Source: Zoroaster sp. YZ-2022 (taxonomy: Eukaryota > Echinodermata > Asteroidea > Forcipulatida > Zoroasteridae). From it: a stretch of 64,000 nt of DNA. The notes beneath the pieces are model-generated. The model saw nothing but the letters and a program-made list of their open reading frames with translations. It was not told where the DNA came from and searched no databases. Positions 24,194 through 36,499 of the stretch are shown here, piece by piece (within the stretch, counting starts at the first letter, position 1; each line of letters starts with the position of its first letter). Made by a program: the position numbers and the translations under genes. The DNA is taken from assembly GCA_029582265.1 (NCBI GenBank), contig CM055819.1:35409288-35473287 (forward strand), written 5' to 3'.

Positions 24194-24405
24194 TGTAAGG
24201 TGCAGCGCCCTCTTTAGGCATGTACTGATATACACCCAGTGACCTTTGACACAATGGAAAGTTCTAGAATAGTTGTGTACATGAATGTGACCTGTTGGAG
24301 AAGTCAAGCCTCAATAAATGCTTACTCTTGAACCTTATAAATGTCTACCTTATTACTTATTACTATTACATGTCATAAGACTATAATATAGGAGAACATG
24401 TAACA
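24194..24405 (+). mobile_element. short LTR of a Ty3/Gypsy-type retrotransposon
   Basis: It begins TGTAAGGTGCAGCGCCC and ends ...TAACA directly before a primer binding site, giving TG...CA termini and about 212 bp. It carries a poly(A) signal AATAAA at 24313-24318. The preceding bases ATTAC could be the target duplication, whose mate would lie beyond the gap. Length and structure are in the range of short-LTR Gypsy elements of sea urchins (SURL type). No coding part is visible because the contig ends. Confidence 0.65.
24313..24318 (+). terminator. AATAAA poly(A) signal, 239 bp after the TRIM stop
   Basis: This is the only AATAAA between the TRIM stop and the gap. It lies inside the putative LTR in the sense orientation, so TRIM transcripts may be polyadenylated in retrotransposon sequence. 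Confidence 0.5.
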
Positions 24406-24420
24406 TGGTGTCAGAAGTGG
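24406..24420 (+). promoter_or_regulatory. retrotransposon primer binding site (tRNA-Leu type)
   Basis: TGGTGTCAGAAGTGG immediately follows the LTR. It is complementary to a 3' end CCACTTCTGACACCA, which fits a tRNA-Leu acceptor and TPsiC side. The same primer is used by several Ty3/Gypsy elements. Confidence 0.65.
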
Positions 24421-24453
24421 AGAAGCATTTTAGAAGAATTTGAGGACACAATC

Positions 24454-24953
24454 NNNNNNNNNNNNNNNNNNNNNNNNNNNNNNNNNNNNNNNNNNNNNNN
24501 NNNNNNNNNNNNNNNNNNNNNNNNNNNNNNNNNNNNNNNNNNNNNNNNNNNNNNNNNNNNNNNNNNNNNNNNNNNNNNNNNNNNNNNNNNNNNNNNNNNN
24601 NNNNNNNNNNNNNNNNNNNNNNNNNNNNNNNNNNNNNNNNNNNNNNNNNNNNNNNNNNNNNNNNNNNNNNNNNNNNNNNNNNNNNNNNNNNNNNNNNNNN
24701 NNNNNNNNNNNNNNNNNNNNNNNNNNNNNNNNNNNNNNNNNNNNNNNNNNNNNNNNNNNNNNNNNNNNNNNNNNNNNNNNNNNNNNNNNNNNNNNNNNNN
24801 NNNNNNNNNNNNNNNNNNNNNNNNNNNNNNNNNNNNNNNNNNNNNNNNNNNNNNNNNNNNNNNNNNNNNNNNNNNNNNNNNNNNNNNNNNNNNNNNNNNN
24901 NNNNNNNNNNNNNNNNNNNNNNNNNNNNNNNNNNNNNNNNNNNNNNNNNNNNN
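24454..24953. other. assembly gap, 500 N
   Basis: Exactly 500 unknown bases, the same size as the gap at 60824. This indicates a fixed-length scaffold join and not a measured distance. Confidence 0.99.
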
Positions 24954-25084
24954 AAATGTTTTACGATATATTTGGCTATTATAGTCTGCACTATTTGACC
25001 TTTTATTACATCTCTACTCAAATCTTAGTTTTTTCTGTTTATAAAAACAATATTCATCAATCAGTGAAATATAACCACGTCTTT

Positions 25085-25960
25085 TAACCCACTGAGAGTT
25101 AATTTGGTTTTTCCATACTTTTTCCATCAACGTACAAACAGTTTTTGTCTTTACTATAGTTCATTTTTACCATAAACAAACGAAGTTAAATTGATAGGTC
25201 TATCGACACCTTTATTAAATTTACGCAAAACATTTTGATTACAAAACGTGCGGACAAGTAGAAGCCGTACTTTGAAGTTTCAGGTGTAAGTCTGACAATT
25301 GATAAACATTGCGTACTAAACAATTATCTTCCTATTAGCATCCAAACCTTCTAGAATTGTTTTTATCGTATAAATTCCATATCTGGGATTACATTCCATC
25401 TTATCGTTTTTTAACACGTATTTAAACCATCCTCCTTCTTGAGAACGTGTTCAGCTCTTTTTAAATCTCGAAACGTGCTAAACCTATAGTTGGACCTTCT
25501 ACAGCGCCTAATAATTGTTGATCGCTTTGCGTCGTGATTTCAGGCGTTTACCTTCTAAAATTTGCTGCGTTCTTTCATGATTAGCCCGTTATACATATAA
25601 TCAAGTACCGTCGTTAAGTGATAATCCAATGAGTTTCGTCATGGCATTCAGTTTTACAGACTTGGGATTACAGCTAAATTGCCAAAAATCGCTTCTTTAA
25701 AATTATCGTAGTCGACGTGTTCTCGAAATACATAGCCAGATGTTTTACTTAAGGTTCTTCTGTACCTAAATTATTAGATCTAGTTCGTGTAACTGTCTGT
25801 GCGTCGGTAGCTTTTTCAGTAGGCACCCAGACGTACTGACAAAATTTCGTAACTCTTCTAATCGAAAGGTCTGGAAACAAATCTTTCTTTATTTACATAT
25901 CTTCCCTCGGGATTTTAAATAGTTCATGATCGATTAGATCGATGTAATTGCTGATAATTA
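25085..25960 (-). pseudogene. frame-broken coding relic, not recognised
   Basis: The minus strand shows protein-like stretches in alternating frames, for example YVWVPTEKATDAQTVTRTRS near 25790, SGYVFREHVDYDNFKEAIFG near 25700 and LLGAVEGPTIGLARF near 25490, separated by single-base frame changes. No start, stop or splice pattern explains this. Either an old mobile element or a real ORF broken by consensus indels. I do not recognise the family. Confidence 0.35.
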
Positions 25961-26029
25961 AATAAACTCTACCTTCTCTTAATGATGAAATGAAAAAAAA
26001 TTTAAACCTCAGTTTTTTAAACTATGCTT

Positions 26030-26122
26030 TGCGGAAATTTATTTTCTTTAAATTGAGGGTTTTTAGTTGAATATATTTTAGAAAACTTTTGTGTTATTTT
26101 ACAACATCATCAATAAGATTAA
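26030..26122 (+). repeat. direct repeat, left copy
   Basis: GGAAATTTATTTTC, TTGAGGGTTTTTAGTTGAAT and TGTTATTTTACAACATCATC match the stretch at 28890-28982 in the same orientation. Confidence 0.65.
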
Positions 26123-26423
26123 ATCATCTGTTCGAATTGTTGTTGTCTGACATGCGCGAACACCGAAGGCGCCGAACGAATTGTTGCTGCCGCCAGTTCG
26201 ACCGTTGCTGCGCTATTCGACCGTTGCCAGTTCGGACTTCTTGCTCGTTGGCGTAAATTTTGCAACCTTGTTAAATCGTTAGCGTTAAAATTTCCAGATT
26301 GTCAGGTATGATAGTGTAAAATTACACTGAATGCGATTGAATGCCATTATTATATAAATTTTATACTTTAATATAATAAACAAATCACACCTTTAGAAAC
26401 GCAATTGAAATTGAAATTGAAAA

Positions 26424-26725
26424 TGGCGGACAAGTTCACCCAGATCGCGTTATCGATAATCGTGGTGGTCATTCCCCACGATAGCATTACATAGCGTAAA
26501 CATTTGATGAGAGCATACAACGTACGTAAAAAGAAAAAATAATTTATCGTACAACGGGTGAGCCACATGACGCTAAGTCGAGAGCCAAACTGGGGCTTTA
26601 CAACATTAATAGAAATTATGGAGATTGTAGTAAAAGAGCACACCCTGGATCACGTTGGTTACTGATGACGAACAACAAGCGTTTTCTTGAAAAGTTGAAC
26701 TCAAAGAAAATAAATCTGTTAAATT
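26424..26725 (+). pseudogene. short frame-broken coding relic
   Basis: It begins ATGGCGGACAAGTTCACC and reads MADKFTQIALSIIVVVIPHD. After frame changes it reads SREPNWGFTTLIEIMEIVVK near 26580, with a competing open frame over the same bases. I do not recognise the product. Confidence 0.25.
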
Positions 26726-27092
26726 TACATCTGATAGCTTAAAGAATTACCTGAAGTTACATAATGGAATTTCTAACTGTAGGAGAAGAGGTAAAAGCAA
26801 CTCACGTATATCCTTTTAAAATTTTATATATTCATTGTGACCAAATTTCTAAGCAACTGGATACTCATTACAATTCGTAAACCTTGTACTCAATTGTTAA
26901 AGATTTTTCCCTTGCAAGTTATATGTTTGGAAACAGTATGTATATGGAAGAGGAAAATCCATCATTTAAAAACATTTAAAACATTAAAACTTTATACTTT
27001 TTTAACACCTTTAGCTTTCAAATTAAAGATTCAAAAGGCAGAGATACATAATCATTGTTTTCCTATTGCTCAAATCTAGCCATTATATAAAT

Positions 27093-27400
27093 ATGGCGAG
27101 CTATGCGGACCTGTTACGTGGAGTAACAGGCTTCTGTCCAGTGAAGTGATGTGAAATTTCAAAAGTCGCTTCATCTATCGAAATTTATGAACATTTTCGG
27201 GTATTTAACCCGATGAAATTTTACAAACGGTGCTCGAGTTGTTGAAAAATACAACGTCGTACTCGGATGGTACAAGCGACTAAACTACCCTTTGCCGGTT
27301 TAATCACGCGCGTCACTGTACTGCCCCTCTTTTTGTACATTTTACAAAAGTTGAATAATTTTTGTTTCACCATTCATCAACGTGTAATGGATTATACGGT
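27093..27400 (+). pseudogene. possible ORF start MASYADLLRG with early frame breaks
   Basis: ATG at 27093 within TATAAATATGGCGAG gives MASYADLLRGVTGFCPVK and then a stop. Continuing stretches in shifted frames (VASSIEIYEHFRVFNPMKFY) look protein-like. A second ATG in the same 15-base context is at 27555 (MASVYGPKRYE). Unknown family. Confidence 0.25.
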
Positions 27401-27599
27401 TGGCGCATTTAAGATATGAAATGTGTTTAGAATACGAAATATTCAAAAGTTTTTGCTCGAAGCGACCTTTTTTTATTTCTAGAATTCAAAAAAATTTGTT
27501 ATATTAAAATTAAAAACTTTACCGTTAAATTAATTTTATATATATACTATAAATATGGCGAGTGTTTACGGGCCCAAGCGTTACGAGTAAATATGTTTC

Positions 27600-28880
27600 C
27601 ATCCGTTAGAAGTCATGCAACAACAATAAAACAACGTTATATATGAAAAAACTGACATATTTCAATCGAGTGAACTTTCAGAAATCGTTTTATATATTTT
27701 GTTATATAAATACGCTATTTTTTTATACGTTCTGATAATAACATGGAGGATATTAATAATCTTTTTAATTTTTTGAACTTTAGTTTAGTAGAAATGCGTG
27801 ATATTTTATTCATATTATGTTAACACTATTTCCAAGTAAGTAAAATATTACTTCTTATTCGTTCGTAAAAAGTCACTTCGAACAACTGAAGAAGATTATG
27901 AAACTGAAATAGTACAAGGTTGCCCACTCCAGCTTTTTATTAAAAACCTCTTATCATTTACGACGAATTCCTACCTCTGATAATAAAGTATTAATATTAA
28001 TATTTCAAATACACAAAAAGTATTACAAAATTCATATATGCTGCCGCACCTTTAAAGAGCCACAAAAGTAAAAATTTATATCAAACTAAATTTGAATATG
28101 GGCTAGAGAAAGTGTGTGTATGTTATACGATATGATGAAATTAAAATTGTCAGAAATATCTAACTCCTAACACGATTGAAAACCATGCTTCAAAGCTGTC
28201 GAATACGGTGGTGTCATTACTCAAATGAATTTTGTACTGTATGCGAAGAACGAGATAAATATTCTAAATTGAATGAAAAAATCCGTAATAACTTTTAAAA
28301 ACTCAAAAGTAATAAATCAAGTAGTGATAAAGAAAATCTAAATGAAAATGTAAATAAACAAAAAAAGTGGTCATAGATCTTGTAGAAAAAGTTATGAGTT
28401 TAAAGTAAATTTTTGATGTAAGTAAATACATTAGTACTCCTTCACACATAACAGAGTTGAAAGTAAAAACAACTGATAGACAACCATACGCCCCAACGAT
28501 GTAAACGCTAAATTCAAATAATTAAATATTAAACATTTAGCTTGCATCACTAAAACTGTCATGATCTACTCAGCATCATTTTGCTTTAACAAGCTTTTCT
28601 GTCTTTTATATAAGCAAAAGCTTCCAAATTACCTACTGAAACAACGATTTTAACGGTCATTTTCAACAAGGAGCATGAAACTGTATTTGTTTATCTAAAG
28701 ATGAAATTTTAATAAATGCTAAAAAAAACCTGTAGCAAATGTAGCTGAATAAGATGGTTGTTGTTTTTTTATCTCAGAAAACCCATTCCAAAATGTACTA
28801 AAAAGTACTAAAAGATTCCTGAGTTGTCACCTAAAAAACTAATGTATACATACTTTTCTGTTTTTTCTCATTTGTAACTG
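27600..28880. other. AT-rich sequence with fragmentary open frames
   Basis: Only short plus-strand fragments are seen. One (28190-28320) has a CRIRWCHYSNEFCTVCEERD cysteine/histidine pattern that could be a zinc-binding remnant. Nothing else can be supported. Confidence 0.3.
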
Positions 28881-28889
28881 AGGTTTTTT

Positions 28890-28982
28890 ATGGAAATTTT
28901 TTTTTAACTTGAGGGTTTTTAGTTAAATATTTTTTACAAAAACTTAGTTTTTGTTATTTTATAACATCATCATCAACATTTA
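28890..28982 (+). repeat. direct repeat, right copy
   Basis: Same-orientation partner of 26030-26122, about 2.86 kb away and about 80% alike by eye. The pair could be terminal repeats of an element enclosing the relics between them. Confidence 0.6.
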
Positions 28983-29299
28983 AATTCATCTCAAACACCA
29001 AAAAAATTTTGCAACATTTTTTTCTTCTCTAATACTAACCAAGAGATTTACCTCAATAAATTAATATTTTATTATTTTTTAATACCTTAAAATGACATTT
29101 TTAAATACAAAATTTACATTTTTTTTCTCTATCATACAACCCAAGAGATTTACATAACAACAAATGAACATTTTAAAGTTAAATATCAACAACAAAAAGA
29201 GTTAATCTGATCGCGTCATCAAGTTTTTATGACGTCATCTCTTTTCGCCACGATGACATCACTTCTCTCTCTTTTTTTTCAACAAAAAGAACAAAATAT

Positions 29300-32200
29300 C
29301 CTTTTTTTCATTCTCACCCAGAAAAACCACTGTATTCCTCGCGCCACTACTTATCATATTCAAACTCGGAAGTCAAAGTTTAAGCTATTTAAAAATCATA
29401 TCTCAACAACCACAGAGGTAATTCAAAGTTTTGGCACCCATTGCGCTATGTGATTGTTAATTGTCAAAGTATTTTACAAAAACATGACCCTAATTTAAGA
29501 CCATTACTTGCTGTCCAAACCGGAAGTCAAAGTTTAATATTTAAAAATCATATCTCATCAACCACCATAAGAGGTGAAAATTAAAAAATTGAACACGCAG
29601 TATGAAAGTTACTTACATCCAAAATATTTACAAAAGGTGACCCCACTTCAACTTACTTACAACCTGGTCTAAACTGGAAGTCAAAATTAATACGATTTAA
29701 AAAATCCTATTCAACAACCACAAGATGTAAATTTACATTTTTTGCACCATTGTATAGATTGTTAATTTCGAAACATATTACACAAAGTGTGACCCCTAAT
29801 TTGACCTCATTTACTGTCCAAACCGGAAGTCTGTTTAGCTTTTATTAATTTTTTTTCTTCTCCTTCTCCGGATAGATTGTCTACAGAAAACAAAGGTCTG
29901 CAAACTGTCACTTGAACTTGGAAATTGACATACTTAGACCCTAATGTGTAGATGAAACAGAATCTAGTGACATCATGATTAGGTCATCAGATATCGAATT
30001 AAGATCAAACCAAAAGTTTAATATGAAAAATCATCTCAACAACCATGGGCAGAGTAGGTAAATTCTACACCTTGTACCATTGTACAGATCGTTGATTGTC
30101 CAAAATATTTACAAAAAGGTGACCCCAATTTGACCTTACTTCCTGTCCAAACCGGAAGTCAAATTTTTATAATTAACAAAAATCATATCTGAACAACCAC
30201 AAGATGTAAATTTAAAAAAATTTGTACCATTGTAGAGATCGTTATATTGTCAAAATATTTATACCCCCAATTTGACCTTACTTTCTGTCAAACTGGGAGT
30301 GCAAGCTTGCAAAACTTATCTCAACAACCACAAGAGGTAATTCACAGCTTTTGCACCACTGTACCAAGATAGTTAATTGTCAAAAATATTTACAAAAGGT
30401 GGACCTTAATTTGACCTTTTTACTTCCTATCCAAACCGGAAGTCAAATTTAATATTTAAAAAAAAATCAGTATCTGAACAACCACAAGAGGTAACTACAC
30501 AGTTTTTGCACCACTGTACAGATACAGATAGTTAATTGTCAAAAAATATTTACAAAAGGTGACCCTAATTTGACTCTCCATTTCATCCAAACCGGAAGTC
30601 AAAGTTTATTTAAGATGAAAAATCATATCTCAACAACCACAATAAGAGGTAATTCAAAATTTTTGTACCATTGTACAGATCGCTTAAATTGTCAAAAATA
30701 TTTTACAAAAGATGACCCCTAATTCTGGACTCCACTTCCTATTCCAAACCGGAAGTCAAATTTAACATTATTTAAAAAAATCATATCTGAACAACTACAC
30801 AAGAGGTAAATCACAATTTTACCTTAATGTACAATGTACAAAACGTTATTAATTGTCAAAAATATTTACTAAAAGATGACCTCTAATTTCACCTGGACCT
30901 ACCCTGTCTAAACCCGGAAGTCACGGTTTAATATTTAAAAATCCGTCATTCAACAACCACAAGAGGTAACGAATTGACACTTTTTGCGCCATTGTATAGA
31001 TTTGTTAATTGTCGGAAACACATGTTTACACAAATGACCCCTACTTCTGACCTTGTACTTCCTGTCCAAAACTGAAGTTAAAGTCAATTATTTTAAAAAA
31101 TCATATCTTAACAACCACAAGAGGTAAATTGAGCATTTTGCATTTTTAAAATTCATTGTATAGTATCAGCACTGGTCGAAAATATTTATTAATAAAGGTG
31201 ACCCTACTTGACCTTACTTCCTGTCTCAAACAGGAAGTCAAAGTTTAATATTTAAAAAATCTATATCTCAACCACAAGAGGTAATTTGACATTTTTGCAA
31301 CCATTGTATAGATTGTTAATTGGCGAAAATATTTACACAAAGTGTGACTTAATTTGACCTTTAGCTTCCTGGTCCAAACAGAGGAAGTCAAAGTTTCAAT
31401 ATTTAAAAATCATATCCCAACAAACCACAACAGGTAAATTCGGCTGAAGTTTTTTGCAATCCATTGTACAGACTGAAAGTTAATTGTCAAAAATATTTAC
31501 ACAAAGGATACAATTAATTTGACCTTACTTCCTGTCCAAATCGGAAGTCAAAAGTTTAATATTAAACAAATCATATCTCAACAACCACAAAGAGGTATAG
31601 TTCAAAATTTGTATCATTGTACATGATAGTTAATTGTCAAAAGTATTTTACAAAAAACATGATTAATCTAATTGACTCTTTTTACTTCCTGTCCCAACTG
31701 AAACGGAAGTCAAAGTTTAATATTAAAATAATTTCTAAACTCAGTATTGTATTAGATCTAAATAAACCTCTCGCGAGAACTTCAACAGACGCTATACTTA
31801 ATCTGACTCTCCAACACTTCTGAAGTAATGACGTCATCATTTAAATTCAAACTGAACACCTAGTTTTCGTTAGACAAACTTATATCTAGTTTTTTTTTTT
31901 TCTTCTCCTTTCCGGATCGATTGTCTACAAAAAACACATACTTGCAAACTTCACATGAACTTGAAACTTGGCAAAATATACTGCAAAATCATATTACATG
32001 AACTTGAAACTTGGCATATACTTAGAACATAGCAACACGTAGATGAAACATAATTTCAGACGTCATTATTATTAGGGCATCATCAGATATCGAATTACGA
32101 TAAATCAAAGTTTAATATTTAAAAAAATCATATCTCAACCACATAAGAGGTAATTCACAATTTTTGGTACCATTGTACAGACAGTTAATTGTCAAACAAT

Positions 32201-33350
32201 ATTTTACAAGCAAAATGATTCTGATTTGACCTCACTGTCTCCTGGCCAAACCGGAAGTCATCAAAAGCTTAATATTTAAAAATCATATCTCAACAACCAT
32301 AAGAGGTCAATTGAAGCCCTTTGTACCATTGTATAGATTGTTACATTGCTCAAAAATATTTACACAAAGGTTACCTATTTTGACCTTACTTCCTGTCCAA
32401 ACCTGGAAGTCAAATTAATATTTAAAAACTCATATCTTTAACCACAAGAGGTAATCTACAATTTTTGTACCATTGTAAGGATCATCGCTAATTGTCGCAA
32501 AAAATATTTACAGTGATGGTTCCTAATTTAATCCATTACTCCTATCCAAACCGGAAGTCAAATTTTAATATTGCAAAAAAAATCATATCTGAACAACCAG
32601 CAAGAGGTAATTCACAATTTTTGTACCAATGTACCAACGTTAATTGTCAAAAAAATATTTACTAAAAGATAACTTAATTTGACCACTCTGTCCAAAACCT
32701 GGAAGTCAAAGTTTAATATTTAAAAAATCCTATCTCAACAACCACAAGAGGTAAATTGACATTTTTGCGCCATTGTATAGATCATTAATTGTCGAAACAT
32801 GTTTACACAAAAATGACCCCACCTTATCTTACATCTGTCCAAAACCCAGAAGTCAAAGTTTAATATTGAAACAAAATCATATCTTAACAAACCACAAGAG
32901 GTAAATTGACATTTTTGCACCATTGTATTGCATAGATTGTCGAAAAATATTTATAGGAAACAGGACCCCAATTTCAATCTCTTACTCCCCGTCCAAACCG
33001 GAAGTCAAAGTTGTAATATTTAAAAAATCATCTCAACAACCACAGAGGTAATTCACAATTACTTTGTACTCATTGTACAGATCGTTAGCATTGTCAAAAA
33101 TAATCCCACAATAAAGGTGACACCCTAATTTGACCTTTACTTGTTGTCCAAAACCGGAAAGTCAAAGCTTAATATTAAAATAATTCTCTAAATTCAGTAT
33201 TGTATTTTCAAACTGAACTTCGCGAGTAACTTCACAGACGTTAACATTTTGACTTTCTCCCAACACTTTGAAATTGATTACGTCATCAGTTTAACTTCAA
33301 CTGAACACCTAGCGAAGTTTGGATGACAAAAAACGGCATCTAGTTTCATT
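29300..33350 (+). repeat. ~155-bp satellite, ~22 noisy copies, with a higher-order spacer
   Basis: Each unit contains CCAAACCGGAAGTCAAAG, TTTAATATTTAAAAATCATA, TCTCAACAACCACAAGAGGT, TTTTTGTACCATTGTACAGA, TGTCAAAAATATTTACAAAA and GGTGACC-AATTTGACCTTAC. A longer spacer (TTCTTCTCC-TTCCGGATNGATTGTC, then GACGTCAT and ACTGAACACCTAG) recurs at about 29840-30000, 31740-32090 and 33185-33350, so the array has a ~1.5-2 kb higher-order period. Neighbouring units differ mainly by single-base indels, as in uncorrected long reads. Confidence 0.9.
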
Positions 33351-34430
33351 TAGTTTGTTTTGGCCTAAGTCCCAACGATCGTAAAATAACAAGCAAATAT
33401 GTTTTTGGTTTCCAGTAGCCTTCAAAATAATCAGTTACAATTCTGGTTTTGCATCATTCTAGAAGCGTGCTGGAATTGCTACTATACCCACCTCCCGGGT
33501 CCATTGCGGTATCTTGTTTGTGGCATGGCAGAAAGTTAACCGTTTCAAAATCTATGGTACCATAGCAGTCAAATTAATATCTCAAATTAACATCCTGTGG
33601 TTTAAACCCTATATGACCCAGAGACGTATCAGTACACTTCAACAAAACATGGTCAAAACATTTATAAAACATTAGAATTTGTACATACACTTCTGAATCA
33701 TGAAAATGTATTTAACGTCAGTAGAAACTTCATTCATGAAATTTTGCATGATAATTTTGTATAAAATAAGTTCAGTCCACCAGAAAATTCAGTAGCTGCA
33801 TCGTGCGCTGGCTACTTTCAGTCAACAGAGGGCGCTATTTTGCCGCGCGTAAACAACGTTTTTTGTTGAAAACAGTCAACTGAGAAAAATCGTATTTTGG
33901 GGTGTGTGTAAAATTTCATTTGCGCTAATTTTGCCGTAAATTTCTTTAGTCACAACGGATAGTTACTTCAGTCAATATAGTAACAAAGTTATAGCAGATT
34001 CTATCTAGGCCTTTTCAGGCTTATTTTTGAAAATGTGTGAATCTTTAAATTTGTAAGATAATCAACATTTTGTATTACTTTTCTCTCAAAGTATAATTGC
34101 ATCTATCATACAATTGTCGGTCCTATTACGGTATATGTGTTCGAAAGCAGGCTACCCCTTTAAATTTTCTTTTGACCATGGTTAAAGTAAATCTCTCTCC
34201 TCCGCATTGACGACGCCATAAAGTTTCATCCTTTTAAATTACTATACGAGTTTCTTGGACACAAATTAAAACATGTTTCTTTTTCTCAAGTAAAAGGTGT
34301 TCGAACAAAACTTCCTCTTTAATTGTCCCCGACGGTTCACATTGAGGGTAGCTATTCTAATCATTAAAAGTAACAGAAGTGTGACATAAACCCGCATGAA
34401 TCAGATTAGAAATATTTAGGGCTGATAACC
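33351..34430. other. nothing recognised
   Basis: Unique AT-rich sequence, cleaner than its neighbours. No ORF, repeat or RNA gene that I can support. Confidence 0.4.
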
Positions 34431-34646
34431 TCACTTAAGTCTTCTTCTTCCTTCCTCTTCGGTTTGTAGGTATGATCTATTACCGGAGATAGCGATTGTC
34501 GCTGTTCCTCCTTCGGAAACGTTGAATATCTTTGTTTTACCCACGGCACCAGGTAAAGTTCGTTCTGTGGATTAGTCGACTGGATTGTACAATTCCATTG
34601 ATTGCTCAGGAATCGCCGCTGCTTTGCAAATCGTCTTCGTAGTTAG

Positions 34647-35600
34647 TTAGAGGCCGAGTTCTTTCCGGGTTTTTCCTTCCAGTTTTGCTCGGCCTGCCTT
34701 TATAACAGCATCGGCCCAGTATTCATCAACCTGTTCCCCAATTGATTTTGCTTTGTTCAGTTGTGTCGCCTGTCTGTTGTTTTCTGAGGTGTAGGTCGAG
34801 TTGATGGTCATCGCTGTGTCTTCTGATGACCGGATTCCGCTGAGAACTGCTGTTTGGGTTGTTCCGTTGTCCATCTTGTGTGTTGGTTTGTCGATTCTTT
34901 GCGGGTCCTTCTTACCGAAGCCTTTGCAGCTGAAGGCGTCTTCTCCGTTCAGTCTGTGTTGTTCTCGTCCGTTGCTTGTGGTGTATTGGTTCGGATTTCT
35001 GTATTCTCTTCTAGTTGTTCGTTAGCGCCACTTTGAAGTTTCCGCTTCTTGTGGGCCGTTTTCACGTTCTTCAGTTCATTTCTTCCTTTATGTAACTTCT
35101 GCCAGTGTGTCCAATGATATGGCGCAGTCGACAGGTAATCTGACGGTTCACTACGTCTTATCGGCAACGTGAAGTTTCCAACTCGCAAGAAGCTGGGAAA
35201 TGGGTTTTTAAACGTTCTTGCAGCGATACTTTCACTACCTTTTCAACTGTACCGTCAGCCGTGGTATTGTCGCCGTATGTTGGCTACCAAATTCGCATGG
35301 CATGGGCAGCAGCAACAGTTTGATCTGGACATCCGTAGGGCGCCGTCACGTGGCGCTACCCAACGAGTCCCAACACCTGCCTTTCGCGCGGAATAAGCAT
35401 CCTTTAATTTTAATTCCACTGTGTGCGACTTGTCTGCAATGCATTTCATTGTCAGCGACACGCTGATCCCACCTGTTTTGCGTCCGCTATGGCGTATTTA
35501 ATTGTTCCAGTAGATCCTATTTTCGCCAGTTATGTAATAGACTCTCAGGTGTTACGTGAAAAGCCCGCGGGTTGAACTGTACAGGTTTGGTCATTTCAAA
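34647..35600 (-). pseudogene. unrecognised coding region, broken in at least two places
   Basis: The last frame (stop at 34647) reads upstream through MDNGTTQTAVLSGIRSSED, YTSENNRQATQLNKAKSIGE and EQVDEYWADAVIKAGRAK, and stays open to about 34970. A second frame (34949-35160) has PIRRSEPSDYLSTAPYHWTH and a basic KTAHKKRKLQ stretch. A third (35255-35470) has SLTMKCIADKSHTVELKLKD. Composition and continuity suggest one protein with frameshifts. Nothing identifies the family; a mobile-element structural protein is possible. A 28-codon plus-strand ORF (35485-35571, MAYLIVPVDPIFASYVIDSQ) overlaps and is probably chance. Confidence 0.35.
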
Positions 35601-35867
35601 GTCCCCTGTAGAAAGTGAAGGACATGATGATGGTAGAGGCAGAGTGGCGTCGGCGTACCCATACGCCTAGCCCTTGGTCAGTTTCTAAAAAAACGTGTCA
35701 ACCCCTTGTTATTTGTCAGAAACTTTCCAGCTGAAATCTTGCTCTTTGTCTATGCATGTTCTTATGTAAATGTACCTCAGTCTATGAGTATCGAAGAGGT
35801 CCACACAAATTTAAGAAATAGTTTTTCGAGAGCAGATGAAACACGACTTCAAAATTTCCTGAATGCA

Positions 35868-36012
35868 ATATTATTATTAGTATTACTATTAAAACTATTA
35901 GTATTACTATTAGTATTACTATTAGTGTTAGTATTACTATTATTATTATTATTACTTATTACTATTACTTATTAGCATTACTATTAGTATTACTATTGTA
36001 TTACTATTATTA
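35868..36012 (+). repeat. (ATT/AGT)n microsatellite
   Basis: Imperfect TTA/CTA/AGT trinucleotides, for example TATTATTAGTATTACTATTA, run for about 145 bp. A poly-T tract follows at 36016-36032, with another at 36438-36457. Confidence 0.9.
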
Positions 36013-36499
36013 GTTTTTTTTTTTTTTTTTTTTAACTACACAAATATTTTTATTATATCCTCGTGTACTTTCAGCCTGTCCAAAATATATATCTGCACAA
36101 ATAAAAATACATACATTGTCTCCATACGTTTTAAGACATCAATGTTGCTTTATAATATTTACCAAAATAAAAGATAAGTGGAGATGATAACATTGAAACA
36201 TTTAAAAACAAATTGAAATGTGAAACTTTACTTGGCAATAAAGTTCGATAAACTGCTTACGTTGGCGCGTCGTTTACATCTAGCTTTCCAAATCGGCTGG
36301 ATTTATTTTAACACTTTTTACCAAGCTATGCTATGAACGGTTATAATTCCTGCACGACTGCGCCGTGATAAGCTGAATTGACGATTCCTTTCTGTATCTA
36401 TCATTATACGTTGAAGACATATTTGCAGTATAAAATAATTTTTTTTTTTTTTTTTTTAAATCCATTTCTTCGTAAAAATTACACCACTTAATTTTTTAC

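Noticed and set aside
24353..25087. Open frames of over 200 codons across the first gap
   Set aside because: They consist almost entirely of N and have no meaning. The same applies at 60757-61398.
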